The notes under the pieces are model-generated. The model was not told the origin of the DNA and made no database searches. It saw only the letters and a program-made list of their open reading frames with translations. DNA of 64,000 nucleotides from Prochlorococcus sp. AG-355-O17 (GTDB taxonomy: Bacteria > Cyanobacteriota > Cyanobacteriia > PCC-6307 > Cyanobiaceae), in assembly GCA_003280655.1 (NCBI GenBank), contig QCEK01000006.1, forward strand, positions 45,675 through 109,674. Reading direction: 5' to 3'. Each line of letters begins with the position of its first letter. Position 1 is the stretch's first letter. Position numbers and translations under genes: made by a program. This document shows, piece after piece, positions 52,983-63,051 of the stretch.

Positions 52983-53711
52983 TCAAAGTTTGAAATTATC
53001 TCCTAGATAATACCTCTTTACTATTGGATTATCAGCCAATTCACTTGATGAACCGTTAGCTAAAATTTTTCCTTCACTTAATACATATGATTTGTTAGTA
53101 ATAAGAAGGGTTTCCCTCACATTATGGTCTGTAATGAGAATACCCACCCCATCATTACTTAATTTAAGAATTAGTTTCTTTAAATCATTAACAGCCAGAG
53201 GATCGATCCCAGCAAAAGGTTCGTCTAATAACAAATATTTAGGTCCTTTTCTGCCTACAGTGAGAGCTCTAGCTATCTCACACCTCCTCCTCTCTCCTCC
53301 AGAAAGTTGATAACCATAATTATCTACAAAATTATTCAAATTAAATTCATTAATTAATTGTTCTCTTCTATTTCTTATCGCTGCTCTACTATAAGATGAA
53401 TTTTGTAAAGCCAAATCTATATTGTCCTTAACAGTGAGGTCTCTAAATATACTCGCTTCTTGAGTTAAGTAACCTAACCCAAGTCTTGATCTAATTGGTA
53501 GAGGAAGATTGGTTATATTTTTCCCATTCATTAAAATTTCACCTTTATCTGGTTTTATATTCCCAACTGCAAGATTAAAAGTTGTAGTTTTCCCAGCACC
53601 ATTCGGCCCCATCAAACCTACAACTTCCCCTGGATTAACAATTATAGAAACATCATTTACGATTAATCTTCCTTTAATTGAAAGGGATACATTATGAATC
53701 TTTAGGTTCAT
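52983..53711 (-). CDS. lptB: LPS export ABC transporter ATPase
   Basis: 242 aa. Walker A GPNGAGKTTTFNLAVG, LGYLTQEASIFRDLTVKDNI, signature LSGGERRRCEIARAL and YLLLDEPFAGIDPLAVNDLK are diagnostic of LptB. It energises lipopolysaccharide transport to the outer membrane with LptFG, not present in the window. Pairs logically with lpxD, also in this window. Confidence 0.93.
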   Translation of the reverse strand: MNLKIHNVSLSIKGRLIVNDVSIIVNPGEVVGLMGPNGAGKTTTFNLAVGNIKPDKGEILMNGKNITNLPLPIRSRLGLGYLTQEASIFRDLTVKDNIDLALQNSSYSRAAIRNRREQLINEFNLNNFVDNYGYQLSGGERRRCEIARALTVGRKGPKYLLLDEPFAGIDPLAVNDLKKLILKLSNDGVGILITDHNVRETLLITNKSYVLSEGKILANGSSSELADNPIVKRYYLGDNFKL

Positions 53712-53815
53712 TTTTCTTGAAATCGATTAGTTTTATTGTTTTCTTGAAAAAAAAAATGGGATAGAAAATAATAATTTTATTGAAGATAAAGATATATTCA
53801 TAATATTCATATTTA

Positions 53816-54184
53816 TCAAAGAGGTTTCAAAAAAGGCTTATCGTTCTCACTTAATTGCTCTTTATATTGTAATTTCCTCAATAAATCTTCCAAACATCGG
53901 CAGAATGATTCAAGATCAATTCCTAAATTAATCTTTGTTCTAGTTTTTATTCTACCTAAACCCTCTCCAAGAAGAATAGTAGCTCCATTTAAATTACCCT
54001 TACTTAAGTGAAACTGAGAAACAGATACTTGTAAAATTCCCTGGATAACTTGTCTTTCGTCACCATCAACAGAATTCCATATTTCTTCAAAAGCATCATG
54101 AGCCTCATACCATTCATGATTGTTAAAAAGATTTAAAGCATTAAAAAGAGAATCTTTAAAATTTTTTGCACTTTCTTCGTTCAT
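53816..54184 (-). CDS. DUF309 protein
   Basis: 122 aa helical protein with the DUF309 core: LNLFNNHEWYEAHDAFEEIW then GDERQVIQGILQVSVSQFHL with conserved Glu/His that might bind a metal. Family members occur in cyanobacteria and plants with unknown function. ATG start; 11 bases after typA on the same strand. Confidence 0.85.
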   Translation of the reverse strand: MNEESAKNFKDSLFNALNLFNNHEWYEAHDAFEEIWNSVDGDERQVIQGILQVSVSQFHLSKGNLNGATILLGEGLGRIKTRTKINLGIDLESFCRCLEDLLRKLQYKEQLSENDKPFLKPL

Positions 54185-54195
54185 GAAACTAATTA

Positions 54196-55992
54196 TTAAT
54201 TTCTTTTCTTTTTATTTATTTTTCTCATTCTGATTGAATCCGGTGTTACCTCTAGCATTTCATCTGGACCAATATATTCGAGTGCTCTTTCAAGGGTAAT
54301 GTCAACAGGTGACTGCAAAGTATCAAGTTCTTCTGCCCCTGCAGACCTCATATTAGTCAACTGCTTAGTTTTACATATATTTAACTCAAGATCTTGAGGT
54401 CGATTATTCTCTCCAATTATCATTCCCTTATAAACTTTAACCCCAGGTTTAATGAAATAGACTCCCCTATCTTCAGCATTCTTTAATGCATAAAATGTGG
54501 CCACACCTTCCTCAAAAGCTATAAGGACTCCATTTCTTCTAGTTTCAAAATCTCCTGTTTTAGGTTTATATTCATAAAATGAATGACTCATGATACCCTC
54601 ACCTCTCGTTATCCGAACAAATTCACCACGAAATCCAATAAGTCCTCTTGATGGGACAAGAAACTCTAATTGAGTTCTCCCATCAGAACTTGTCTGCATA
54701 TTCTTCATCTCTGCCTTTCTAGATCCAAGTTTTTCGATACAAGAACCAACAGATAATTCAGGTACATCTAAAACCAAAGTCTCTATAGGCTCACATTCAA
54801 CATCATCAATTTCCCTGAAAATTACTTGAGGTTGTGAGATTTGAAACTCAAAACCCTCTCTTCTCATAGTTTCAATCAATATCCCTAGATGTAATTCTCC
54901 TCTTCCTGAAACTGAAAACCTGTCAGGAGAATCAGTTTCTTCTACTCTTAGGGCAACATTTGTTAAAAGTTCCCTCTCCAATCTATTTTTTAATTGTCTA
55001 CTAGTAACAAATTTGCCCTCCTTTCCCGCGAATGGTGAATCATTGACAACAAAAGTCATATTTAAGGTAGGTTCATCAACTTTGATTAATGGAAGAGGAT
55101 GAGGAGAATCGGGACATGCTATGGTCTCACCAATATTGACGTCATCGAAACCAGAAACTGCAACAATATCACCTGCAAATGCTTCATTTATATCAATTCT
55201 TTGTAATCCTTCAAATCCTAAGAGCTTACTAACCTTACCTTTAATAGTTTTTCCGTTTTCTTTAATTAAACTAGCCTGTTGGCCATTTTTTATAGTTCCA
55301 TTGTGGATCTTTCCAATTACTATTCTGCCTAAGAAATCAGAATAGTCCAAAGTAGTAATTTGTAGCTGTAAAGGCTTATTAGAGTCACCTACTGGAGGAG
55401 GAACGTGTCTGATAATAGCTTCAAAAAGAGGCATCATATTGTCACTATTAGATTCCATCTCTTCTTTTGCGAAACCAGATAAGCCACTACCAAAAAGATA
55501 AGGGAAATCACATTGATCATCATCAGCTCCCAATTCCAAAAACAAATCAAGGACCTTATCAATTGCTATTTCTGGTACTACTCGTGGTCTATCAATTTTA
55601 TTTACAAAGACTATGGGCCTAAGTCCTTTTTCTAATGCTTTTTTTAAAACAAATCTTGTTTGAGGCATAGGTCCCTCATTTGCATCAACAATAAGCAGAC
55701 AACCATCAACCATTCCCAAAACCCTTTCAACTTCTCCTCCAAAATCAGCATGTCCAGGTGTATCTATAATATTAATTCTGGTATCTTTATAATTAACTGC
55801 AGTATTTTTTGAGAGAATTGTTATCCCCCTTTCTCTTTCAAGATCATTTGAATCCATTACACATGTAGGGATAACTTCATTGTCTCTAAATATTCCTGAT
55901 TGAGATAACAATGCATCTACAAGAGTTGTCTTCCCATGATCTACGTGAGCAATAATTGCAACATTTCTAATTTCTTTTATCGAAGATGACAT
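54196..55992 (-). CDS. typA: Translational GTPase TypA/BipA
   Basis: 598 aa ribosome-binding GTPase. [56 protein letters not shown] and NKIDRP are complete, followed by EF-G-like domains II, III and V ([14 protein letters not shown] [20 protein letters not shown]). The C-terminal domain specific to TypA is present. It supports ribosome assembly and stress growth. Confidence 0.97.
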   Translation of the reverse strand: MSSSIKEIRNVAIIAHVDHGKTTLVDALLSQSGIFRDNEVIPTCVMDSNDLERERGITILSKNTAVNYKDTRINIIDTPGHADFGGEVERVLGMVDGCLLIVDANEGPMPQTRFVLKKALEKGLRPIVFVNKIDRPRVVPEIAIDKVLDLFLELGADDDQCDFPYLFGSGLSGFAKEEMESNSDNMMPLFEAIIRHVPPPVGDSNKPLQLQITTLDYSDFLGRIVIGKIHNGTIKNGQQASLIKENGKTIKGKVSKLLGFEGLQRIDINEAFAGDIVAVSGFDDVNIGETIACPDSPHPLPLIKVDEPTLNMTFVVNDSPFAGKEGKFVTSRQLKNRLERELLTNVALRVEETDSPDRFSVSGRGELHLGILIETMRREGFEFQISQPQVIFREIDDVECEPIETLVLDVPELSVGSCIEKLGSRKAEMKNMQTSSDGRTQLEFLVPSRGLIGFRGEFVRITRGEGIMSHSFYEYKPKTGDFETRRNGVLIAFEEGVATFYALKNAEDRGVYFIKPGVKVYKGMIIGENNRPQDLELNICKTKQLTNMRSAGAEELDTLQSPVDITLERALEYIGPDEMLEVTPDSIRMRKINKKKRN

Positions 55993-56053
55993 TTATAGAA
56001 TTTATATAAATATTAGATTGACTTTATTAAGGCTAACTCAAAGTATGCAAATT

Positions 56054-56069
56054 ATGAGAATTTTCTCAT
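56054..56069. promoter_or_regulatory. Palindrome upstream of typA, possibly Fur/Zur-like
   Basis: ATGAGAATTTTCTCAT has perfect 7-bp arms (ATGAGAA/TTCTCAT) around TT. It lies 62-77 bases upstream of the typA start in a 129-base gap. The arms resemble the TGAGAAT half-sites of Fur-family operators but the spacing is one base short of the 7-1-7 layout. Operator or RNA hairpin; not decided. Confidence 0.35.
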
Positions 56070-56121
56070 TATGACTTTGAAAAATATAATCTAATGGAAT
56101 AATTAAATTAATCAATTAGAT

Positions 56122-56835
56122 TTATAATTTTCTATTTGAGCTTTCAAAAACTTTTAATGCTTCAATTGACCCCTCATATCTCCAATGCCAGGGTTCGTAA
56201 TCTATATATTTATTATCTTTGTTGAACGATAACTTAAAGTGAAACTTAGCTGCATTTTTTATTAACCATCTAAAGGCGTCAGTATTTTCGAAATCGGTTT
56301 CAAAGTCAGTATCTCTTTGAGTAGCATCACCAATATCGATTGCGAAACCTGTACTATGTTCAGAATACCCTGGAGGTGCTGAAACTCTAGCTCTTTCTGC
56401 CGCTTCTTGATTTCTAATAGATTTTAAAGAATAAAAGATATCGTTTTGCAAATTTATTGATCTATAACCACTCAAGAAGACTAAATATATCCCATCCTTT
56501 TTGGCTTCTTCTCTCATCTTTAGTAGAGAATCGCGCATATCCATATGAACTTCAATATTAGGCTCAATAAAAACTAGTTTCTCCTTAGAAATTTCCGCAT
56601 AGGGTAAATGACCTAAAATTCTGTGGTCGTGATTTATCTGAGCCTGAAAATTAAGATTATCAAGAGATCCTACTTCTATATTTTTAATTAATCGCAATGC
56701 AGCGACAGAAAAGATAATAAAAAGAAATGGAGAAAATATTAATAGTTTTTTTAATAATGTTGAATTTGGATTATTTAAGTAAGTTCTTTTGGCAAGTGGT
56801 ATATCAAATTGATCGATATCTTTGTTTAGTTCCAA
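56122..56835 (-). CDS. D-alanyl-D-alanine carboxypeptidase, VanY family
   Basis: 237 aa. Membrane anchor at about residues 31-50, then a periplasmic LAS-type peptidase: FLSGYRSINLQNDIF, PGYSEHSTGFAIDIGD with zinc ligands His160 and Asp167, and YEPWHWRYEG with Glu214 and His217. It trims the terminal D-Ala of peptidoglycan peptides. The most likely start is TTG at 56835. This is a cell-wall enzyme, not evidence for vancomycin resistance. Confidence 0.9.
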   Translation of the reverse strand: MELNKDIDQFDIPLAKRTYLNNPNSTLLKKLLIFSPFLFIIFSVAALRLIKNIEVGSLDNLNFQAQINHDHRILGHLPYAEISKEKLVFIEPNIEVHMDMRDSLLKMREEAKKDGIYLVFLSGYRSINLQNDIFYSLKSIRNQEAAERARVSAPPGYSEHSTGFAIDIGDATQRDTDFETDFENTDAFRWLIKNAAKFHFKLSFNKDNKYIDYEPWHWRYEGSIEALKVFESSNRKL

Positions 56836-56948
56836 TATTTAGAAGTGAATTTGGAAAAGATATTTCGATATTAACTATTATTTTAAGAAATGCACTTTTA
56901 TAAGCAAAAAAGATGTAGTTTTTATATACAGTATTATTTTTTTTTCAT

Positions 56949-58289
56949 ATGTTGAGGGTAGCTGTTATTGGTGGAGGTCCAAGTGGTTCATGTGCGGCAG
57001 AAATACTTGCTAAAGCTGGAATAAAAACTTGGCTATTCGAGAGAAAATTAGATAATGCAAAACCATGTGGAGGAGCAATTCCACTTTGCATGGTCGAAGA
57101 ATTTGATTTACCTGAGTCAATTATTGATAGAAAAGTAAGGCATATGAGAATGATATCTCCATCAAATAGAGAAGTAGATATAAGTTTAGATAGTGTTTAT
57201 GGGAAAAGTGATAATGAGTTTATTGGGATGTGTAGAAGAGAAGTTATGGATGCCTTTATGCGCAACAGAGCATCAGATCTTGGTGCTACGTTAATAAATG
57301 GATTAGTTACTTCTATTGATACTGGCGATAATAATCAAGGGCCATATAAGCTTTCCTACTCAGATTTTACGAATGGAGATAAAAAAGGGGAACTAAAAGA
57401 GCTTACTGTTGACCTTTTGATCGGAGCTGATGGAGCCAATAGCAGAGTCGCAAAAGCAATGGATGCAGGTGATTATAAAGTTGCTATAGCATTTCAGGAA
57501 AGAATTAAATTGCCTAAAGAAGAAATGAGTTACTACGAAGATCTTGCTGAAATGTATGTTGGGACTGATGTTTCTCCTGATTTTTATGGGTGGGTATTTC
57601 CTAAATACGATCATGTTGCTGTGGGAACAGGAACCATGCAAAAGAATCAGTCATTAATTAAAGGACTTCAAGAGGGTGTAAGAAATAGGGCAAAGAAAAG
57701 ACTTGTTAATGGTGAAGTAATAAAGGTAGAAGCCCACCCTATTCCAGAGCATCCAAGGCCAAGAAGGGTAGTCGGGAGAATGGCATTAGTTGGTGATGCA
57801 GCTGGTTATGTTACAAAAAGTTCTGGAGAGGGTATCTATTTTGCTGCAAAAAGCGGAAGAATGTGTGCTGAAGAAATTGTTGAAGCATCAAAAAATGGTC
57901 AAGTAATTCCATCAGAAAAAGATTTAAAAAACTACCTTAAAAAATGGGATAAAAAATATGGCACAACATATAAGGTGCTAGAAATCCTTCAAAATATTTT
58001 CTACAGAAATGATTCCGCTAGAGAAGCCTTTGTTGAGATGTGTGATGACATGGATGTTCAAAGACTTACTTTTGATAGTTACTTATACAAAAGAGTTGTC
58101 TCTATGAAACCATTACAGCAACTTAAAATTACGATGCTTACACTTGGTTCGATTTTAAGAGGGAAAGCCCTGGCGCCTCTAAAATACAAACCCGTTGATA
58201 GTGCTGTTAGGGAAAATAAAGAAGTAGAAAAAATGCTAGAAAATTATTCAATAAAAGGAGGGATTAAAGTTAAGAGTTCAAAAGTGTAA
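56949..58289 (+). CDS. chlP: Geranylgeranyl reductase
   Basis: 446 aa FAD-dependent enzyme reducing geranylgeranyl to phytyl chains for chlorophyll, tocopherol and phylloquinone. VIGGGPSGSCAAEILAKAGI, the ChlP-typical KPCGGAIPLCMVEEFDLPES, DLLIGADGANSRVAKAMDAG and RMALVGDAAGYVTKSSGEGI are clear. ATG start. Ends 20 bases inside the convergent glyS 3' end. Confidence 0.96.
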   Translation: MLRVAVIGGGPSGSCAAEILAKAGIKTWLFERKLDNAKPCGGAIPLCMVEEFDLPESIIDRKVRHMRMISPSNREVDISLDSVYGKSDNEFIGMCRREVMDAFMRNRASDLGATLINGLVTSIDTGDNNQGPYKLSYSDFTNGDKKGELKELTVDLLIGADGANSRVAKAMDAGDYKVAIAFQERIKLPKEEMSYYEDLAEMYVGTDVSPDFYGWVFPKYDHVAVGTGTMQKNQSLIKGLQEGVRNRAKKRLVNGEVIKVEAHPIPEHPRPRRVVGRMALVGDAAGYVTKSSGEGIYFAAKSGRMCAEEIVEASKNGQVIPSEKDLKNYLKKWDKKYGTTYKVLEILQNIFYRNDSAREAFVEMCDDMDVQRLTFDSYLYKRVVSMKPLQQLKITMLTLGSILRGKALAPLKYKPVDSAVRENKEVEKMLENYSIKGGIKVKSSKV

Positions 58290-60432
58290 AGTCGGCAATT
58301 TTTAGAGAATAATTTCTAATTAAGCTCAACAAATTGAGTCTATTATTTCTTATTTTTAAATCCTCTGACATTATTAGGACTCCCTTTTCATTATCAAATA
58401 AATCCTCGATAGTGTTTACATTAATCTCAAACAAATTAAGAAGTTCCAAATAATTGCAATAACCTTCTGAAAAAAGTTTTTCTAATTCTCCAATAAATTC
58501 AAAAACTTTGAATTCACAATCTTTTTCAAAAAGTTTAGTATTTACATAATCTCTTCTTGAGAGTACGTCTCTTGAAATATCACTTTTATTTGCTAATTTG
58601 CTTACCCTAGTAATTACCTTCTGGATTTCAACAAAATTATCCTTTTCGTTAAAGTTGATTATAGACTTAATCCTATTTTTAAGATCAACAATATTCAATA
58701 CTCTTTTTTGAGATAAATCATCAGAAGAGCAAACGGCCTTTATTAATTCTTTACTTAGTGATAATTCTTCTAGATGGCTAACAATTCTTTGAACTAAAAA
58801 TTCATTTAAATCATTAAATACTTTTTCTCTTGAGAAATTTAAATAAGGAAATACAATTTTCCAAAAATCAATAAGTTCGTTGAATAATTTATCTAAAGGT
58901 AAATCAAGTTCATAATCCCAAATTATTTTAATCACTCCATTCAAATTTCTTCTTAAAGCATAAGGATCAGATGAGCCACTAGGACGTTTACCAGAAATAA
59001 ATATACTTATTAAAGTTTCGACCTTATCTGCTATGGAAACTATTGCACCATACTTTGTGGAGGGCAAAGCATCTTTATAAAAAGAAGGTAAATAATGTTC
59101 AGCGACAGCCAAGCAAACATCCTCACTAAATCCCTCATATTTAAGATATTTACCACCCATTATTCCTTGCAGCTCAGGGAATTCGAAAACAATTTCGCTA
59201 CATAAGTCGTTTTTACAGTATTTAGCAGCTTCTATTATTTTTTTTTCTTCTAAAGACTTATCATTTAAAAATTTAAGAATTTTTTTAGTAACTTCCTCTA
59301 TCCTTTCTACCCTCTGAAATATATTTCCAAGTCCTTTTAAATATGAAACAGATTTAAGCTTTTCATTTCTTTCGATTGAAGCAACTTTTTTGTCACTTTC
59401 TACGAAAAACTTTGCATCTGAAAACCTTGCCCTTAATACTTTCTCATTACCTTTGGCAATATTATTATTTGATTCTTCAAGACCATTTGAAATAACGCAG
59501 AAAGTTGTACTAATATTTTTTTCAGAGCTTAAATCTAGTTTAGAAAAACTTTCGTTTTTAAATAAAAGAGGAACGTATCTCTGATGAATTTTCATGACTG
59601 TTGAAAGAACTTCAACAGGAAGATCAAGAAATTCATTACTAAATTTGCCAATAATTAAGTCTGGCCATTCAACTAAATCAGTTAGTTCATTTAGTAATCC
59701 TTCTGTAAGATCAGGTTTCAGATTTAAAGATTTAGATGCCTGATTTATTAAACTTTCAATTTTTTCTTTTCTTTCTTTTCGAATAGCTATTACTCTATTT
59801 CGTTTCAATAATTCAAAAAAATCATCAGGATTCTGAACTTCTAAAACTTCATTGATTAGCCTATGACTTTTTGTTTTATTACTTATTTTGATTTTTGGAT
59901 CACATTCATCAAATTCAAAATCAAGAATTTCATCATTATAAATAGAGGCAATCCACCTAATAGGTCTTGAAAATTTTATGTTCCCACTCCCCCATTTCAT
60001 AAATCGAGGACCTTGAAGACTCTTTACTAATTTTGGGATAATCGAAGACAAAGATATTTTTGTTGATAGTCCTTTCTCGATTTTCTTTCCAAATACAAAA
60101 TCACCCTTTTCCGTGTTTTTTATTTCTAGCTCACCTACATCTATGTCTAAGCTATTAGCAAATCCTAAAGCAGCATTAGTAGGACATCCATTTGAATAAG
60201 CTAAATTTGCTTTAGGCCCTTTTCTTTCTATTATCTTATCTTCTGCATAATCAACTAAACCTTGGAGAAGTAGAACTATCCTCCTTGGTGTGGAGGTAAC
60301 AACTATTTGTTCGAATTTGATTAACTTTTTATCCAATTCAAATTCTATTAGAGATTTAAATTGCTTTAGAACAGAATGAGAAAATTTTGAGGGCAACTCT
60401 TCTGTTCCTATCTCAAGTAAATATTTAGACAA
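58270..60432 (-). CDS. glyS: Glycyl-tRNA synthetase beta subunit
   Basis: 720 aa, usual length for the beta chain of the alpha2-beta2 enzyme. LEIGTEELPSKFSHSVLKQF at the N-terminus, FMKWGSGNIKFSRPIRWIAS, the HD-type segment SIADKVETLISIFISGKRPS and SSDPYALRRNLNGVIKI are characteristic. Start is TTG at 60432. GlyQ, the catalytic alpha chain, is encoded elsewhere. It overlaps chlP by 20 bases. Confidence 0.95.
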   Translation of the reverse strand: MSKYLLEIGTEELPSKFSHSVLKQFKSLIEFELDKKLIKFEQIVVTSTPRRIVLLLQGLVDYAEDKIIERKGPKANLAYSNGCPTNAALGFANSLDIDVGELEIKNTEKGDFVFGKKIEKGLSTKISLSSIIPKLVKSLQGPRFMKWGSGNIKFSRPIRWIASIYNDEILDFEFDECDPKIKISNKTKSHRLINEVLEVQNPDDFFELLKRNRVIAIRKERKEKIESLINQASKSLNLKPDLTEGLLNELTDLVEWPDLIIGKFSNEFLDLPVEVLSTVMKIHQRYVPLLFKNESFSKLDLSSEKNISTTFCVISNGLEESNNNIAKGNEKVLRARFSDAKFFVESDKKVASIERNEKLKSVSYLKGLGNIFQRVERIEEVTKKILKFLNDKSLEEKKIIEAAKYCKNDLCSEIVFEFPELQGIMGGKYLKYEGFSEDVCLAVAEHYLPSFYKDALPSTKYGAIVSIADKVETLISIFISGKRPSGSSDPYALRRNLNGVIKIIWDYELDLPLDKLFNELIDFWKIVFPYLNFSREKVFNDLNEFLVQRIVSHLEELSLSKELIKAVCSSDDLSQKRVLNIVDLKNRIKSIINFNEKDNFVEIQKVITRVSKLANKSDISRDVLSRRDYVNTKLFEKDCEFKVFEFIGELEKLFSEGYCNYLELLNLFEINVNTIEDLFDNEKGVLIMSEDLKIRNNRLNLLSLIRNYSLKIADFTLLNS

Positions 60433-60519
60433 GAAAAAAATATGACTTCACTTACTATAATTTACTACCAGTTAAATAAGCTTTTCGCTAATGTATAAAA
60501 AGAGATATGTTTTGGTCCT

Positions 60520-62307
60520 TTGATCAAGGTTGAGAAAGTAAAAAAGAAAAAAAATTCTGCAAATGAAGAGACTGTTTGTTTAGCAAATGGACTAGAAGTT
60601 TCTAAATTTGAAAATTTTAAAAAAAGTAGCCAATTTCTTAAGGAACCACTTGCTACAGAATTAGTCAATGAAAGTGATCATTTTACTAATGATGCAGTTC
60701 AGTTATTAAAATTTCATGGTAGTTATCAACAAGACAACAGGGAAAATAGAAGGCCTGGCAAAAGTAAAGATTGGCAAATGATGCTTAGGTTAAGAAATCC
60801 GGGTGGTGAAGTCCCTGGGAAATTATTTTTAGCATTAGATGAATTATCTGACAAACTAGGTAATGGAACACTTAGGGCCACTACAAGACAAGCCTTTCAA
60901 ATGCATGGAATCAGAAAGGAGAACCTAAAGGAAGTAATTCAAACAATAGTAAATTCAATGGGCTCCACATTGGCTGCATGTGGAGACATTAATAGAAATG
61001 TTATGGCCCCTGCGGCTCCATTTGATTCGCCAGACTATAATATTGCAAGAACATTGGCAAAAAAAGTTGCAGATCTTCTCACCCCAATGGCTGGCCAAGG
61101 TACTTTTTTAGAGCTTTGGGCTGATGGAGATTTAGAGTACACCATAAAGCCTGATGAAGATATTGAAGCAATTAGGAAGCTCCAATTCAAAGATAATGTT
61201 TTTAGTGGAATAAAAGATGAGCCTCTTTATGGTTCAACTTATTTACCGAGAAAATTCAAATGTGCCGTGACAGTTCCTGGGGACAATTCTGTTGATCTTC
61301 TTACCAATGACATAGGAATAGTTGCTTTTACTTCTAAAGATGGAAACTTAGAAGGATGCAACTTCTATGTAGGAGGTGGTATGGGTCGCACACATAATAA
61401 TGAGGAGACCTTTGCCAGAATTGCAGATCCACTTGGATATGTTGAAGAACCTTATGTTTATGAATTAATACAAAGCATTGTTGCAATTCAAAGAGATTAT
61501 GGTGATAGAAAATCAAGAAAAAATTCGAGAATGAAATATCTTCTTCATAGAAAAGGTATTAAATGGTTCAAAAAGATACTTTCTGATAAGTATTTCAAAA
61601 AAGAAATTAAAAAAATTAGAAAAGAACCTGATAAAGTTCTTATTGATTACCTAGGTTGGCATAAACAAAATAAAACTTCCCATTTCGTAGGTTTACCATT
61701 ATTATCAGGAAGATTATCTGGAGAGAAGAAGGATACCATCACAAGTATTGTTAAAAAATATAATTTAGATTTAAGACTCACACCTAATCAAGATATTTTA
61801 CTTTGTAATATTCCCAATAAAAACAAAGGTGAAATTCAAAAATCTCTATCAAAAATTGGATACAATAATTTAGAAAACATTAATGAAATACAAAGACACG
61901 CTTTAGCTTGTCCTGCTTTACCACTTTGTGGTCTTGCAATGACTGAAGCTGAAAGAATATTACCTGATGTACTAAAAAGGATTGAAAATTTACTATTAGA
62001 TCTAAAAATACAAAAGACAATATTATTTAGAATGACAGGATGTCCAAATGGATGTACCAGGCCTTATATGGCCGAATTAGCACTTGTTGGGAGTGGGCAA
62101 AACAAATACCAATTATGGTTGGGTGGAAGTAAAAATCTACAAAGGCTTGCTAAACCTTTTTTACAAAGAATGGAACTTAACGATTTAGAAAAAACTCTCC
62201 AACCATTATTTGATAATTGGAAGAGTAATTTGGATTTGGATTTCGGAGATTTTATAAATACTCAAGATGAAAATTATATATTAAATTTACTAAATGAAAT
62301 TCAATAG
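60520..62307 (+). CDS. sir: Ferredoxin-sulfite reductase
   Basis: 595 aa siroheme/[4Fe-4S] enzyme reducing sulfite to sulfide. LRATTRQAFQMHGIRKENLK contacts siroheme; cluster cysteines are C464 and C470 (CPALPLC) and C508 and C512 (CPNGC). The ~590 aa length, the N-terminal extension and the RHALACPALPLCGLA sequence favour sulfite over nitrite reductase. The start is TTG at 60520, as no in-frame ATG is upstream before a stop. Divergent from glyS. Confidence 0.9.
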   Translation: MIKVEKVKKKKNSANEETVCLANGLEVSKFENFKKSSQFLKEPLATELVNESDHFTNDAVQLLKFHGSYQQDNRENRRPGKSKDWQMMLRLRNPGGEVPGKLFLALDELSDKLGNGTLRATTRQAFQMHGIRKENLKEVIQTIVNSMGSTLAACGDINRNVMAPAAPFDSPDYNIARTLAKKVADLLTPMAGQGTFLELWADGDLEYTIKPDEDIEAIRKLQFKDNVFSGIKDEPLYGSTYLPRKFKCAVTVPGDNSVDLLTNDIGIVAFTSKDGNLEGCNFYVGGGMGRTHNNEETFARIADPLGYVEEPYVYELIQSIVAIQRDYGDRKSRKNSRMKYLLHRKGIKWFKKILSDKYFKKEIKKIRKEPDKVLIDYLGWHKQNKTSHFVGLPLLSGRLSGEKKDTITSIVKKYNLDLRLTPNQDILLCNIPNKNKGEIQKSLSKIGYNNLENINEIQRHALACPALPLCGLAMTEAERILPDVLKRIENLLLDLKIQKTILFRMTGCPNGCTRPYMAELALVGSGQNKYQLWLGGSKNLQRLAKPFLQRMELNDLEKTLQPLFDNWKSNLDLDFGDFINTQDENYILNLLNEIQ

Positions 62308-62310
62308 AAT

Positions 62311-62994
62311 TTAAATTTTTCCATAGAGGGCATTTGCTTTGTTATTTTTCCAAGCCCATAATTGATCACCATAACTAAAATGCCACCATTCATTAGGATG
62401 TTGAGCAAATCCGAATTTAATCATAATTTTCCTTAATAAATTTCTTCTACTATTCCAAATAATTGCTTCTTCATTCTTTATGTTTGCAAAAAAATAAGGA
62501 TTTGAGGTCTCATCCATTTGATCAACCATGCTTCCCATTTCAACAAGATTTCCGTCTTTATCTGATAAACAAACATCCAATGCACCCCCAGTTGAATGAG
62601 GGGGAGGACACTTAGTGTCGTAAGAAGGATATGCCCAAAATTTTTCAACTTTTTTTAAAATAGATGGATAAGACTTAATATTCTCAAAAGAAATATCAAT
62701 ACCGGATTTTTCGCACTCTAATAAAAATGCTCTTTTAAACATAAATTCCTGGACTTCTAATGGTCGCCAACTGTCATAAATTAAAAGATTAAAACTACTC
62801 TTTGATATCAAATAATCATTAACTTTTACTAATCTATTTACAACCTCTTCTCTTAATTTCCAAATAGAAGTTTTATCTTCGTAAGGTGCTCCTAATTCAG
62901 AGTAAGGGTGAGGATGTAAAAACTTTAGGCAGCTAGGTATAGCTATTAATTTATCTCCATTATCTTTAATTGGTATTTTATTCCAAATTTTCAA
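62311..62994 (-). CDS. D-alanyl-D-alanine dipeptidase-like (VanX family)
   Basis: 227 aa zinc peptidase. IYDSWRPLEVQEFMF with Arg77, PPHSTGGALDVCLSD with His133 and Asp140, and PNEWWHFSYGDQ with Glu202 and His205 supply the complete VanX active site. It probably recycles D-Ala-D-Ala. No van cluster neighbours are present, so this is a stand-alone cyanobacterial homologue. No signal peptide, so cytoplasmic. Start is TTG at 62994. Confidence 0.88.
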   Translation of the reverse strand: MKIWNKIPIKDNGDKLIAIPSCLKFLHPHPYSELGAPYEDKTSIWKLREEVVNRLVKVNDYLISKSSFNLLIYDSWRPLEVQEFMFKRAFLLECEKSGIDISFENIKSYPSILKKVEKFWAYPSYDTKCPPPHSTGGALDVCLSDKDGNLVEMGSMVDQMDETSNPYFFANIKNEEAIIWNSRRNLLRKIMIKFGFAQHPNEWWHFSYGDQLWAWKNNKANALYGKI

Positions 62995-63051
62995 TTGAAA
63001 TTTGCAATTATTTTATAGTGGCATATATATCAAAAATAACAATAATAGTTT

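Noticed and set aside
60520..62307. Nitrite reductase (nirA)
   Set aside because: Length, N-terminal extension and the region around C464-C470 fit sulfite reductase better, and no nitrate/nitrite transport or cofactor genes lie nearby.
56122..62994. Vancomycin-resistance cluster
   Set aside because: Although VanX- and VanY-type enzymes are present, there is no VanA-type ligase, VanH or VanRS pair, and core genes lie between them.
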